DNA from: Gnetum montanum
Lineage: Eukaryota > Streptophyta > Gnetopsida > Gnetales > Gnetaceae
Length of the DNA: 64,000 nt
NCBI GenBank assembly: GCA_015680685.1
Contig: MNCI01003419.1
Location: 294,359 to 358,358 of the forward strand
Direction: 5' to 3'
Under the pieces are notes generated by a model, which ran no database searches, was not told the origin of the DNA, and worked only from the letters and a program-made list of their open reading frames with translations. How positions within the stretch are numbered: position 1 is the first letter of the stretch; each line of letters opens with the position of its first letter. Of this stretch, positions 9,854-21,863 are shown one piece after another. A program made the position numbers and the translations under genes.

Positions 9854-11279
9854 GAAAAATAAAAATTCAAAGTACAAAAGTAGAAGAGTATTGCAAAGAG
9901 GAGAAAGTCCAAATCAACCAAAAGGAAAGGCCTAATGGTTTTAGGGTTGCCTTTCAAATTTTCATCCTTACGACCAAAATCTTGAAAAACCTCCCCTTTG
10001 GGGTAGAAAATTAGGCATTTTATGAAAAGATTAACATTTGGTAGAGGAGGAGGAGGCCTTTGCCTTACCAATAGAACCAACATTATCAAAAGATATTATC
10101 TCCATATTTTGATTAATAGTTCCAAATGAATTATTAGTAGTTAAAATATCTTGAAGATTTTGCATGTAATTGCTAATGGATAGATTTCCTTGAAGTTTTT
10201 ATTATGAAGCCATCTAAATCAACAAGAAGTTTTTGTGAGACCTTACAAATAAATATTTGTTTCCCCTTAGTTATTAAAGAAATCTTTGAAATTGATTTGA
10301 CTAGAACCTTCCTCAAAGGTACATTTTGTTGAATAGCAATAAAAGAAAAAGGTGGGCTAATGGGCTAAAAGAAAAAGGTGGGCTAATAGCAATAAAAGAA
10401 ATTGGTGCAAGATCTGTTGCATCTGTTGAAAAAACCTTAGCAAGATCTATGATATTTGTAGAAGAAACCTTAGTAGTATTTGTAGTAGCTTCGTGCTAAT
10501 GTGCATGCATTTCCTTTTTTCATAACATAAAAGACAATGAATCAGACATATGATTCTCTTAATGACAATAGTCACATGTCTTTGGATGATTGTAATAAAC
10601 AACCTTATATACATAATCAATTTTTTCATCATGCAAAAGATTTTCTTGCTTAAATGAATCAAGATCCACCTCAATCATATATCAAATTCTATGGAAATTA
10701 CTAGTTGTAGCTAGGATTTCAAAATGCTTGATTGGCTTAATTCAAGAGATAATATCCATTTCATTTTTAAAAAAATCAATAAATTAATAAAGATACAAAA
10801 ATATCATTTTATTTAGTAGCCTATGTTATTTTAACTATGTTTAATAAATTTTATGCAATATATTGATTAAGTAATATTGATATAACAAATAATGTGACAT
10901 GGGGTAAAGGGATGTCTTAGAACCCAAAATAATTTAAGTACACCCAAAGATATATAGTCAACATGATACATTAGAAGAATTTTAGAGGAATATAACAAGA
11001 CCTTTAAATGCAACTTGAACTAAAAACTTGTTACCTAGCAAGACAATGAGATAGCTAATTAAGCAATCTATCAATGACATATGTAATGTTTTGAGTATGT
11101 AATAAATAGCTCATCATAAGTAAATAAATGATAGGTGACTCAAGTGATTAGCTCATTGTCATGTTAGGCAAGAGCTTGCTACTTTGAGTCACACTTAACA
11201 CATCATTATAAAATGACAAATAGGGCATCAACTCTTCAAATTATGGATTCAATTTTGGTGAGTAATACTAGGTTTTTTA
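9771..11279. other. AT-rich stretch, possible decayed LINE or gag zinc-knuckle remnant
   Basis: No intact gene. At about 10540-10600 the minus strand reads CDYCH-x-ENHMSDS in one frame. That resembles a CCHC zinc knuckle of a retroelement nucleic-acid-binding protein, but the final Cys is missing and the surrounding frame is broken. A 28-bp piece around 10345-10385 (GAAAAAGGTGGGCTAAT) is duplicated in tandem. The rest holds nothing recognisable. Confidence 0.3.
9818..9858. repeat. CA/TA microsatellite
   Basis: A (CA)n run of about 12 units is followed by (TA)n, just beyond the end of the LINE fragment. Confidence 0.9.
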
Positions 11280-11490
11280 TTTTTATTTTTTTTAAGGTAA
11301 GACAACTCGAGGTTTGTAGTGTCGCCCCTACCCACACAATAGGGTAGATATGACCCATGAACAAAAAGGGTCCCATCACAAGGATACTCCATTATTGCCA
11401 CACTCAAAAGTGCAAACAAAAATCAAACTCACAATCTCCCAACCAAGAGATGAGTGTCTTGGCCACTTGCCCTACACCATTGGGTACAAT
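11280..11490 (-). mobile_element. tRNA-derived SINE
   Basis: On the minus strand the element starts near 11490. It has an A-box-like TAGGGCAAGTGG (about 11463-11474) and, 40-odd nt on, a B-box-like GTGAGTTTGATT (11421-11432, consensus GGTTCGANTCC). It ends in an A-rich tail AAAAAAAATAAAAATAAA at about 11280-11298. An 8-bp direct repeat GTTTTTTA flanks it (11272-11279 and 11491-11498), though its A/T richness weakens it as a TSD. A paralogous empty site at 4785-4855 supports the insertion. Confidence 0.65.
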
Positions 11491-11716
11491 GTTTTTTAAA
11501 AAGTAAGTTATAAAGTGCTAATTTGACTATATGTCTTTCTCCATGCACTCTTGAAATAGTATATCTCTTTCCAATATTAATTTGCTAAACTAGGACCCAA
11601 TATGCATCCCTATATTATCTATTTGCAATACTTAGGATCCCATACAACACACCTATGCTACATATTTTCAATATTTATTTGTTGAAGTAGGACCCCATAC
11701 AAGGCACCCATATTAT

Positions 11717-11759
11717 CTCATCATCATCATCCTAGCCTTATCCCAACAAAATGGGGTTG
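11717..11759 (-). mobile_element. 3' tail of an RTE-type LINE
   Basis: Minus strand: AACCCCATTTTGTTGGGAT, then AAGGCTAGG, then (ATG)n. From memory, a GTTGGGATAAGGCT sequence followed by a trinucleotide repeat is the usual 3' end of plant RTE LINEs. No coding part is attached. Confidence 0.45.
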
Positions 11760-11769
11760 AGTTTTTATT

Positions 11770-12120
11770 TCCAATATTTATTTGTTGAACAATAGCATGA
11801 TCAAGTTGTTTTTGAATATCCCAAGCCAGAATAGATTCTTTCTTACATTCCCAATATTTATTTGCTAAAGTAGGACATCACACTCTTAACAATATCCAAA
11901 AAACTAGTTAGTTGAACAATGACATGATAAAGTTGTTTTTGAATATCCCAAGTCAAAATAGATTCCTTCTTACCTTGGCTTTATAAAGCAAAGAATGCTT
12001 TTTATACAGCATACCTATAAAGCATACCACAAGAATAATTGGTTAAACAATGGCATGATAAACATTTTTGAATATTTCAAGCAAAAATATTCCTTCTTAC
12101 ATTTACTTTATAAAGTAATC
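11770..12120. repeat. Three direct repeats of about 130 bp
   Basis: The segment TTGAACAATAGCATGAT...TTTTTGAATATCCCAAG...ATTCTTTCTTAC occurs at about 11782, 11911 and 12042, with growing divergence in the third copy. No coding content. Confidence 0.7.
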
Positions 12121-13720
12121 ATGCTTTCCTGGTGCTTACTAACTACGAGTAATACGCTGATCCATTTATAATTGCAGAAGCATTCCAGACGAAGATAATT
12201 GTAAAAATTATAGTATGATTCTGATTTGATTGAATATAATTTTAGGAGATAGCATGACCAAGAATGTAGGGTTTTAGCTATATGCCCTTTGAATTCTGAT
12301 ATGATATCATTCACGTTAATTAACCCGAATCGTAACACCTGACTGGCAGCAAGGAATAAAGGACAGGAAGGTAGCGAAGAGCTATCTAATGGTAACGTAC
12401 AGCATTCATACTAATACAAATAACGTTTCAGATCCAGAAAAATCATCTTGGAAAGTTGCTCCTGCTGGTTTGAAAACTTGGTTCAAGGCAACTGTGACGC
12501 GTGAAATGCAGGGCAGAAACAACCAAATTTTGTGGAAAAAGTAGGTTTGACTGCCCGAGGCGCAAAATCTTGGACTCAGGTAGCGGTGATAAGGCCAAAA
12601 CAAAATACGAAAACATACAACTTCATAAAAATAAACAAGAACAAAAAGCCAAGCCAACACCAACCTCATCCCCCAGATTCTAGCACAACTTCTACATCAA
12701 ATCATGCATTCAACCCCTATCTGGCCTTCAGTCAAATCCAAAACTTTGGATGCCATCCGTATCTCATAACAAAGTTGCAAATGAATGGGTACAATCTTAG
12801 CCATTTAATAACAGAACGTATAAATGCCGGACAATTTTATGATTTCAAGTAAAGAATTGAATGTTTTTACCAGCACGGTAATGGTTCGGGGTCATAAATA
12901 GGGGGCAACTTGGAAGACTAATGTATGCGTTTGGAAGACTATTGAACTGAATTTAACCTTTTGTATTACGTGTCCGATTCTTTTGGATTCTTGAGATGAG
13001 TTTAGCTCAAGAGTAACCGGTAGTGTTTCAAAGTTCAATCCACTAAAGTACGGTTGTTGATGTTATAACTTGGAATAATTCGTAAAGCATTTTTATATTA
13101 TACCAAAAAAATTATCGGTTATGTATTATGAACATTTTCATTTTAGCGGTTCGTTGGACTTTGTCAGAATAATTATTATATATCAGTAATATTTTCATTT
13201 GTCAGGGAAATAAATAAATGTTAACTATTATAGTCATGGTTAGAAAGAGGTGATTTTTTCACCAAATTTATTATTATGAGTATGTATTGATCGAACTTTA
13301 TCCTGGAAAATAAATCATCCTCTTGGTAAGGTTGCCCCAAGGGATAAACTTTTCAAGGTGACTTAATATGGGTATGTATTATCAACACAAAATTTAAGGC
13401 TACACAATGACTATGGCAAAAACTATTTAATATTGGCTTTGATTTTTTTTCAATATAAAAATCAATTTTAAGTTAATCAATTTTTGGTTTTCATTAATTT
13501 GAAAAAGAAAAAGATTCTCCCTACCATCTAACAGATATATGTCATAAATATATAGCTAAACTGATACTAACCTTGTTCCAACAAAATGAGTTCTTTTTCA
13601 GCATTTGCCTTTATGAAGAGGTAGCTACTTGTTTATTTGCCATTCTTTTACACCATCTTCAATCATTTTTCACAATTAAATTTTTTTTTTGGTTTGAAGT
13701 GGCTTTTTGGAATAGATGTA

Positions 13721-14200
13721 CTAATTTTTTGAATGCTCAGATCTTTTTTACACATATTCAATCTATCTAACATACCATTTCTAGGACTTGCCACTCTACA
13801 GTTTATTGTACTGTAATATTTGTATGGGGCATAGATACATAGAGAGTTGAAAAACAATGTCTTAATCTTAAATTCATTTTGAGGAAACTTAACTTGGCAT
13901 AAAACTATGAAATTTTGAATTTGAAATAGAATTGGACCTAATTTTTTGAATGTTCAGTTCTTTTTTACACATATCCAAACTGAGATACCATTTCTATAAC
14001 TTACCACTCTACAGTTTAGTATAATATCTGTATGGGGCATAGATATATTGAGAGTTGAAAAACGATGTTTACTATAATATCTGTATGGGGGGCATAGATA
14101 TATTGAGAGTTCAAAAACGATGTCTTAATCTTAAATCCATGTTGAGGAAACTTAACTTGGTACTCAACCATGAAATTTCTGGATTTGAAACAGAATTGGA
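13721..14200. repeat. Tandem duplication, 217-bp period, with a partial third copy
   Basis: CTAATTTTTTGAATGCTCAG at 13721 recurs as CTAATTTTTTGAATGTTCAG at 13938, and similarity holds through the whole unit to GAATTGGACC. Inside the second unit a piece of about 55 bp (ATAATATCTGTATGGGG ... AAAAACGATGT) is duplicated again around 14070. Confidence 0.85.
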
Positions 14201-14920
14201 CCGTTCCAGTGTAAACGCAAAGTCTTCATCGGCGGCCGCTATTTGTGTAACTGTTTCGGCGGTTTCTTGGTGCCTTCGTAATGATGTTTTATGTTTAAAG
14301 CCGTTCGACGGGTTGTTGACTTGTACTGCAACTTGCAAGGGAGGAGGGTCGATCGTGTGACCGGTTTATCCTCTTTCTCTTTGGCTTTGTGTTTCCTCTT
14401 TTCAAAAAGTGTTGCTGCCAACCAACTACCTTGAAAGAAAGCAAGCCCCCGCAAGAAAACAATCCAACACAATCATGCATGCATGGCCCCCCTACCCATC
14501 CTCTATTGCCATCCATCATCCATCATCATGCATCATACATACATAGCGCGCGCAGGCTCGGCGGCAGAAAGAAAGAAAGAAAGGGAAAGAAAAAGACACG
14601 GAGCGCAAGTTGCGAATTAATTAAGTCCAAAAAGAGCATTAGCGTGGAATCGGTAGGGACTACTGTTTTTCTGGAATAAAACGCAACTTGCGGGCGTTCT
14701 TGTCGGGATTCGAACCCCGTCGGTGATTGGCTGCCCGGGAATACGGCCGTTTTCGATATTAGAAAAACAAAAATGTGCTGTGGAACAAGATTCGGTGAGG
14801 GGGCACGTGGCCTCCGTTTCATTGGCTGCCAACGCTTTTTATCGGAGGCGGCTGTCGTGATTCACATTTACGCATTCAATTGTAAAAGAAATATCATTAA
14901 AGCTTAAATTTTATTAAAAG

Positions 14921-15240
14921 CCCATCCAGACAGAGTTAATTCTTTTATCGGTTTGCAACGTATGGAAAACATAGATTGAAAAATCGGATCGGAAAACATA
15001 GATCGAAAAATCGGATCGGATGAGCAAATCGGTAGAGCAAATCGGTAGTGATTTTTATAAAGCCCATCCAGACAGAGTTAATTCTTTTATCGGTTTGCAA
15101 TGTATGGAAAACATAGATTGAAAAATCGGATCGGAAAACACATTGAAAAATCGGATCGGAAAACACATTGAAAAATCGGATCGGATGAGCAAATCGGATC
15201 GGATGAGCAAATCGGTAGTCATTTTTATAAATTGGATGAC
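14921..15240. repeat. Compound tandem repeat, 142-bp period with 23-bp sub-repeats
   Basis: CCCATCCAGACAGAGTTAAT at 14921 recurs at 15063. Within each unit the short module GGAAAACATAGATTGAAAAA-TCGGATC repeats two or three times, followed by repeats of GAGCAAATCGGTAG / GAGCAAATCGGATCGGAT. Copy number differs between the two large units. Confidence 0.85.
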
Positions 15241-16049
15241 AAGATCTGAATAAATCCATGTAAGAATCGGATTAAAATAGTAAATATTAGCAAAATTGAA
15301 AAGTTATATCCACTCAAGTTGGTAGCTGCTTTTTGCAATTTGTTTTTCATCTAAGAGCTAGAATGAAAAATCAAATATAAAAATTTGAGTTTTCTGTTTG
15401 GCATCAGAATTAGTAATGAACAATGTAATGAACTTAAAAAAATCAATAAAGATATAACGCTATTTTATTAGACTAAATATCCCATCCGATTTTGAATGGG
15501 CTTCAATGTTAACATCCGATTTTTTGAATTGCAAATTTCTCAAATTATGATGGAAAATACTTCTCCAATTATGATGGAAAATACTTCTCTATGGAAATGG
15601 TACACTACATTTCATTTCAAAATTTTTAAAATTAACTATTTAATTTTATTGGGGATTTAACGGAATTCCCTCATTTTCATTAAAACTCAATGACCTGTTT
15701 TGATTCCAATAGGTTACTAGTTGACAAAGTTGTGCAAAGTAACAATCAAATATTTATTTTCAGCCATTTGTGATGAAAGTTGTTCATCAAGTACATCTAG
15801 GACAACGGAAAAAAGCATAGAAAAACAAACATTTATTGTCAACCGTTTTTGCCGAATAGTTTCTCACCTTCTCTTCGTCAAGTAGAACATCTTGGCTATT
15901 CGAAAAAATTAAGAAGAACAAAGCACAATCCAATTTCGGTCATTCTCTGCAACAAATAATTTTTTTCCCCTTCCAGACTATAAACTAAAATGTGATATTT
16001 TCAACAGCATCCCCATTACTAGCGTTGCAAATTTGCCTCAAAGAATTTG

Positions 16050-16125
16050 AAATTTCTTTGTTTCCGTCCTTGCATCAACACTAAATTAAATTCTTTGTTT
16101 CCGTCCTTGCATCAACACTAAATTG
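16050..16125. repeat. Tandem duplication of about 38 bp
   Basis: The segment TTCTTTGTTTCCGTCCTTGC plus ATCAACACTAAATT occurs twice in succession. Confidence 0.85.
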
Positions 16126-17365
16126 GCAAGGACACTCCGTAGAGCAGAACCTACGTCCCTGTACTTTGTGTAAATATTTTGAAAATCTCAATAACCCACA
16201 ACATACAACAGAGTTATAAAACAAAATAAAGAAAAAAAGAAGAAGAGTGAATGCAGCGCCGGAAGTGGAAGAGCTTCGACCAGCCGACGTGGTTGGAGGC
16301 ATGGATTGTTCTTGTATGTATTATACATTTAACTTAATGTTTTAAAAAATAAAAAAAAAATATGGGCCAGCGTGGTGGCGTATCCGCTTCGGATTTGCGA
16401 GCATTATTGAAATGGTTTGTGCCTCAGTCTAAGCTTGCCAATCATGTGCGTGCAATGGCGAATACCAGAAACATCCATTCCACAATTACCGATTCAACGC
16501 TGTAGATTCGAACCAAGCACGCCGAGCTCCGCTGTCTACACTCTTAAGATAATATTAAATTATGATTTTCTGGGAGAAAATAATTTTTAATTATGATTTG
16601 AGAGACTCAGAATCGTCTGCAGCCCAATTGGCTGTAGACAACTTGCCATGTAAACGCTGTGGTCGCCAGCAGCGTGGTGTTTAGTTGTTATTATTTTATT
16701 TTTTTGTTACAAAAATCGCTCTGCAATCCTGAACTTCCGCTCCACTAATGTCTTCAGTCGCAAGTTAATAAATATATAGACTGAACGAATGCTTCCAGGT
16801 AAAGGTGCTCGCCAACTCATATTATAAATACATAGATGTTTGGCGTGTCCTTGAATTATTATTGGTTAAAAACTTTTAGGTGCTTGTGTTAGAAATTTGA
16901 GAATCAAATACATAATTGCCGTTTGTCCAAATCTTGAATGAATTATATCCACAAAGTTGGTGGATTCAATCATACGGTACCTTCCATGCACCTTCACTGC
17001 TAGAAACTGTCTCATAGATTTAATGGCTACTCTTTTTCAAATATAAAATTTGCTGTGCGTAAAATACAAATGCCCTGCGGTTATAGGCATTTTTGGATTT
17101 TAAGTATGATGTTATGCATGCAAATCTACTTTACTCTATATGGTTATTTCCAATAATAATATGAATTTCAAACTAACATCCTTCCGAGGGAAAGTTTGGT
17201 CATTATATAACAAGGAGGGGTCAACATCAATCAACAATTACAATAGCTCTCATAAAATTCAAACGAACGTTTTATAATATTGGTCAAATTAACATTTTAT
17301 GATATTGGTGTAAACTCAAAATATTAGTTAGTCGAATGAACTTAAGGAAACTATTTCAGCAACAA

Positions 17366-17427
17366 TAAATCCCAATTACATCCCAATTACATCCCAATTA
17401 CAAATCCCAATTACATCCCAATTACAG
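17366..17427. repeat. Minisatellite of CCCAATTACAT units
   Basis: Five near-identical 11-bp units, with one AAAT interruption, lie in AT-rich intergenic DNA. Confidence 0.85.
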
Positions 17428-17926
17428 TAGATGTGTCCAATATTTGTGTAACTTGAACACATCTCTATGTAATTCCCTATAACTAACACTAAAAGCTTGA
17501 ATAGCTCATACAAAGTCACGAGAGATTTAACATACTAATCATAATCAAGTTGGAATTATTTAAATTTAGTTTATATCATTTTTTAAAAAGCATAAAAGCT
17601 CTACTATTCATCCATTATTTAATCAAATCATTTTGAAGTTCTTCATTAAGCATTTACCAAGTGTTTATCGAGAGTAACCCTCCACCACATTTTAATAAGT
17701 TAGCATATAATTCTTCTACATCTATAGTTTTTTTAATAAACTAATTTATCAATTTCCTCCGCTACTTCATTATATATAAATTATAAAATATTTGAGAACG
17801 TGTAACTAGTTATGTGAAATTGAAATTAAAACCAAGGTTTAATTATATTCGAAGACCTAAAGGATCTATTGTATAGACATTACATTGTATTATGAAAATT
17901 AAATATCTACTCAACAAAGTGGCTAA

Positions 17927-18145
17927 CTAATAAAAGATCATATTGACCTTTATTACAATATTATATTTTTGTCTCAAATATTCAATTTGAGGGCAACCAA
18001 GAAAAACATACTCCTCATCCTCAAGATCTCTTAAATCACATAGCCTATATGTGCATTCTTCTCTTGGAATGTGCATCCATATTTCACTTTCTATACTAAC
18101 ATGATATGAATTCAAACGAAGCTTGCTAATGAAAACTTTGAATTT
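17927..18145 (-). pseudogene. LINE C-terminal zinc-binding fragment
   Basis: The minus strand reads LASFRLNSYHVSIESEIW, then ECTYRLCDLRDLEDEEYVF and LGCPQIEYLRQKY. This is the Cys/EDEEH-CP block found at the end of LINE ORF2 proteins, after RT. Only this end piece is preserved and nothing upstream is readable. Confidence 0.7.
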
Positions 18146-20234
18146 AAGTGATTACCTCTTATGTCTTCCAAGAAATATTTATTCTTACCTCATGGTAAAA
18201 TAGATTTTGGTAGAACCCTTTTATTTGTGAAAGCAAAATATCATTACTTGGGGAAACTTTATTTCTAAAAGGTTTCCAAAAATTTCATTGGTCTTACTTT
18301 TTCATTTGCACCATATTTTTTGGGTGCTCTTTAGAATTTATTTTCGTTTGAAACAATTTCATGTTTTCCTTATTCAAAGCTTCCTTATTATAGGAATTTT
18401 TAATGGATATCTTTACTTATAGACATTCTTTATCAAACTATTTCTTCTTATCCATAATTTACCCCAAAGAGATATAGTCAAATTAGAACTTTACAACTCA
18501 ATATTGTCAAATCAGAACTATAGTCAAATTGAATCCATAACTTGGAATTACCAAAATAAGAGTCTTACTACTAGGTTAACACCTCATTATTACTGACATA
18601 AAAAAATCATCCTCATAATATCCCAAACAAGATGGCAAAGATAACATTTTCATACTTATAATATTTTATTATTTATTTACAAAAATAGGCACACAACTAA
18701 TTATCCAAAAATCATACATAATATATAAAAATTATTTCTAATTTTCAAAAGTTTAATCTTTTACAAGATTAGACCATCTTCCATCCCAAGTCACTTTTCT
18801 GCCTTTTACTTAGTTATTCTAGGCCTTCTATATTAAAATGCAAAAGAAGTCAGAACCCCATTAATAAGAAATATTATTTAACTTGCTTATTCATGAAGCA
18901 CATAAGGTTATATGCCAAAGGTATAAGAAAGTTGGTTAAGAAGAAAGTCATATCTTGATAATAAGGGTTCAATTAAATATTTTAAAATATCCAAAAATTT
19001 AAAAATGCCTAAGAAAGTCATAGGTTGTAAAAACATTCTATGCTAAGAAGCAATCCAAAATAATCATGAAATATTTGAGAGATAAGTTTAGTAGTATTTC
19101 CATATATCTTTGAAATTTCACAAAAAATCCACAGAATAAATTAGACAGAATCTTAATACAGTTTTTATACAAAATAATCTCAATATACCATAAATTCAAT
19201 AAAATATCAAATTAATAATAAAAATAATAAAATAATAGCAAACAACCTAACAATAGAAAGGAAGTGCATGAAATTCTTAACAAAATAAGGTAGCATTATG
19301 GCTAGAAAAATCAAATAACACTTACAAAATTTTTGTAGTGCTCTAAAATATGCTATATTTACTTTCTTTCTTTATCCAAACTTTGGGAATGTCCTCTCTT
19401 TTTTGTCCCCCAAACTCACAAGCCTCAAGTATTTTATGAAAAAAAAAAAATGTAGTGTTAGGGAAGGGTAAATGCCTATTTATGAAACTAAATTTTTACT
19501 TATCTTCATTGAGATCCTTTTGGATCTATTCAATGGAGCAATCTTAAAATTCCTTTTATAGATTTTTTTTAATTCACAACTTAGCATTATTTATTGGAAT
19601 TGAGCATGTAGCCTAGGGTTTTGATACCAAGGCTCTTATCACTAAGTTAACACCTTGAAGATGATATGTAAGGAAACATGTATCTTGGGTATCTATAACT
19701 ACATTATTGAGCTTCAAGTTTTGAAGATGACTTTGCTATGTGTTTTGGGACAAGAAGATCAATTGCCAAGGTTTTTTTGGAGCAATTTTAAATTTCAAAT
19801 TGAATGGAGGATTCTACCTAACAATTTTTTTTCATGTTCCAAAGACCGTCAATGAGTTGCCTCATTAAGCATAAGGCACACCCTCATTGTTACTCATATT
19901 TTTGTAGTTTTCAAGGTCTCAAAAAGGGGTCAACTCCTTAGGATAGGTTTCCCCTTAATTTAATTTAATTTTTTAAATTTAGAGGTTGTCCCCTTATCAA
20001 GTTTTAAAAATTCAATTTGACAACTACTTCCAATAATGAAATGTCCCCTATAACCACTAGACTCAAACAAGTTCCCCCTCATCCATGGGTTCCCTTTGTC
20101 CCCTTTATTTATGATAAGATCTTTATTGCATCTAATTTAATTAGCATTAAAGTTGGATTTCATGAGGGAATATGTCTAAATGTTTTAAAGCATCCTTTTC
20201 ACCCCACTCTATGATGTCCATTTCAATCCAAAAG
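18146..20234. other. AT-rich DNA, probably including a decayed Copia 5' LTR
   Basis: No gene. The right end runs into a Copia-type primer-binding site at 20235, so the bases before 20230 (ending ...CAATCCA) should be an LTR; its left boundary was not found. A segment of about 165 bp at 19485-19650 is repeated at 20590-20757. Confidence 0.4.
19485..19650. repeat. Direct repeat, copy 1 (copy 2 at 20590-20757)
   Basis: Both copies share AAATTTTTACTTATSTYCATTGAGA (variable positions), TTGGATCTATT and TTCCTTTTATAGA, and end in a similar TAAGMTCTTAYCACT sequence. Element A inserted at the end of copy 2. Confidence 0.6.
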
Positions 20235-20246
20235 TGGTATTGGAGC
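20235..20246 (+). other. Copia-type primer-binding site (tRNA-iMet-like)
   Basis: TGGTATTGGAGC matches the common plant PBS TGGTATCAGAGC at 10 of 12 positions. It lies four bases after a CA that would end the 5' LTR. Confidence 0.5.
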
Positions 20247-20507
20247 TTAATCTTTTATTTTTAGACTAACATCCTTAAAGAGTTTGTGCTTGTTCCATCA
20301 TGTTTATTATAGGTGCTTAATTCTCCTACTATCCTTCATACTTTGATAGATCCAACTACACTTACTAGAAGACAAGTATGAGATTCTTCTTATAGTCTAT
20401 GGATTTTAACATTTGACACTTGGTTGATTATGAATATTCAGAACCTACTGAAATCCACACTACTTCAACTAGTAATTCATATACAAGAACCATGGATCTA
20501 ATGAATT

Positions 20508-20600
20508 TGACCAACTAAGAGAAAAGGGCTTATGTAGCTAATGACAAAGTCATGAATGCCTTTTATTGTATTATGTCTTGAGGAATTTAATGAAACTAAA
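20508..20600 (+). pseudogene. Copia gag, N-terminal fragment
   Basis: The frame reads EKRAYVANDKVMNAFYCIMS-x-GI, matching the W(D/E)..DKKAxxxNxKAMNALFCALSxxEFNRVS block of Copia gag proteins, with stops. The rest of the same kind of gag appears in the same orientation after element A, at 42815. Confidence 0.55.
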
Positions 20601-20757
20601 ACTAAAATTTTTACTTATGTCCATTGAGACTTCTTGGATCTATTAGACTAGTTTTAGAATTCCTTTTATAGAATTTTTTATTTTAAATTTATAACTCAAT
20701 CTACCTTGTAGAATCAAACTTGTGACTTGAGGTTACTAGGCTAAGATCCTTACCACT

Positions 20758-21363
20758 TGATGAGTGGCGAGGTACCCCTACACTCAACCATACGAATACG
20801 AGTGTTTCATGCACGATCCAGTCGAACTCTGCAGATGGACTAGTTGTGGTATCTAGATAGTTACTCGTAGATCGTAGTTCGTTGTCTTCCCAAACTTACT
20901 TGTATTGTCACGGTTGTATGGTTAAGTAAGCTTGAGGTATATGATTTTTATAGCTTTTNCGCTACACGCATGCTCGAAGCGATTGTACTAAGTGTATTTA
21001 ACTAAGGGGGTTGAAGGTTGAGAGAGATATTAATTAACTAGGAAAGAATTAAACAATAATTAATTACTAATTAGCTTAATCTATATCCTGCAAGGTTTAT
21101 CATAAAGTTCATCTTTATTGCTGTACACAAAATTGTGCTTAAGTACAAATTGCTCGAATAAAGATCTGTTCACTCTATGACTCCTACTGCGGGCACATAG
21201 AAATAATTCTAACTCTGGACTAATAAAAATGCAAGAATTTGGCTAAGGGTCTAAGTTTAACCACCTAGATCCAAGGGCACCGCCTCTTATTTATAGAAGA
21301 TGAGGCAGGACGCGATATAGCGTGGCGGATGTGATATCGCGTATGCGATATCACGACTCATCA
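20758..21363 (-). repeat. 3' LTR of element A (contains a collapsed assembly gap)
   Basis: It is colinear with the 5' LTR except at the single N (20959), where about 200 bp present at 42194-42386 are missing. The U3 palindromes (GATATCGCGTATGCGATATC-type) are at about 21320-21353. The polypurine tract, plus strand TACCCCCATG, begins at 21364. Confidence 0.85.
20959..20959. other. Single-N gap hiding about 200 bp
   Basis: The 5' LTR of A has about 193-200 bp (42194-42386) at this point that are absent here. Confidence 0.8.
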
Positions 21364-21858
21364 TACCCCCATGACTGAATGAAAACTCGTCCTCAAGTTC
21401 CTTACAAAATATTGGAAAGGTATTGGATTATTGACTTGAATGACAACTAATGGTGAATGGGATGACATGTGAATGGATCAATCATTACAATACATGACAA
21501 TATTAGTGTTCATGACTACAAGAATGAACACTATACACAATTGACATCCAGCCTTATTTGGTAGCTAAGAGAGAAGAGAGAGAGAGTAAAGAAGAAGATT
21601 TGTTGCTGCCGATGCCAAGATTGCACCTTCCATTGTCCATCTATAACCGTGCCATCAATCTTGTTCCTTGCACAACCGTTCCAGCACCAGTCTATCTTGA
21701 GTGTTTCCTCCAGATCCAGTCCATTGCTGTATGATTTCCATTTGCANTTCTTGAGTGTTTCCTCCAGATCCAGTCCATTACTGTATGATTGCCATTTGCA
21801 CACACAACACAATCACATATGAGCAAGGATAATTAAATCATAATACAATTGATACCTT
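21364..21858 (-). other. Internal 3' end of element A, with a 57-bp duplication around an N
   Basis: Starts with the polypurine tract and the conserved GAATGAAAACTCGTCCT also seen next to the 3' LTR of B. At about 21690-21795 the segment TTGAGTGTTTCCTCCAGATC plus CAGTCCATTRCTGTATGATT occurs twice, on either side of the single N at 21747. This may be a real duplication or a mis-joined gap. The rest is AT-rich and non-coding. Confidence 0.6.
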
Positions 21859-21863
21859 GTCTC

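Larger units (their letters stand above)
11500..17920. other. AT-rich intergenic DNA with local duplications
   Basis: No gene was recognised. The 14200-14830 stretch is less AT-rich and has overlapping short open frames without motifs, a GAAA microsatellite at about 14570-14595, and an isolated tRNA B-box-like sequence at 14705-14718. Individual tandem structures are listed separately. Confidence 0.5.

Noticed and set aside
14705-14718. tRNA T-arm-like GGGGTTCGAATCCC on the minus strand, first read as a tRNA gene
   Set aside because: The T stem does not pair beyond three bases, and no A box, anticodon arm or acceptor stem can be built around it.
16505-16514. Second B-box-like GGTTCGAATC on the minus strand
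   Set aside because: The only A-box candidate is too close (about 23 nt) and there is no A-rich tail or TSD.
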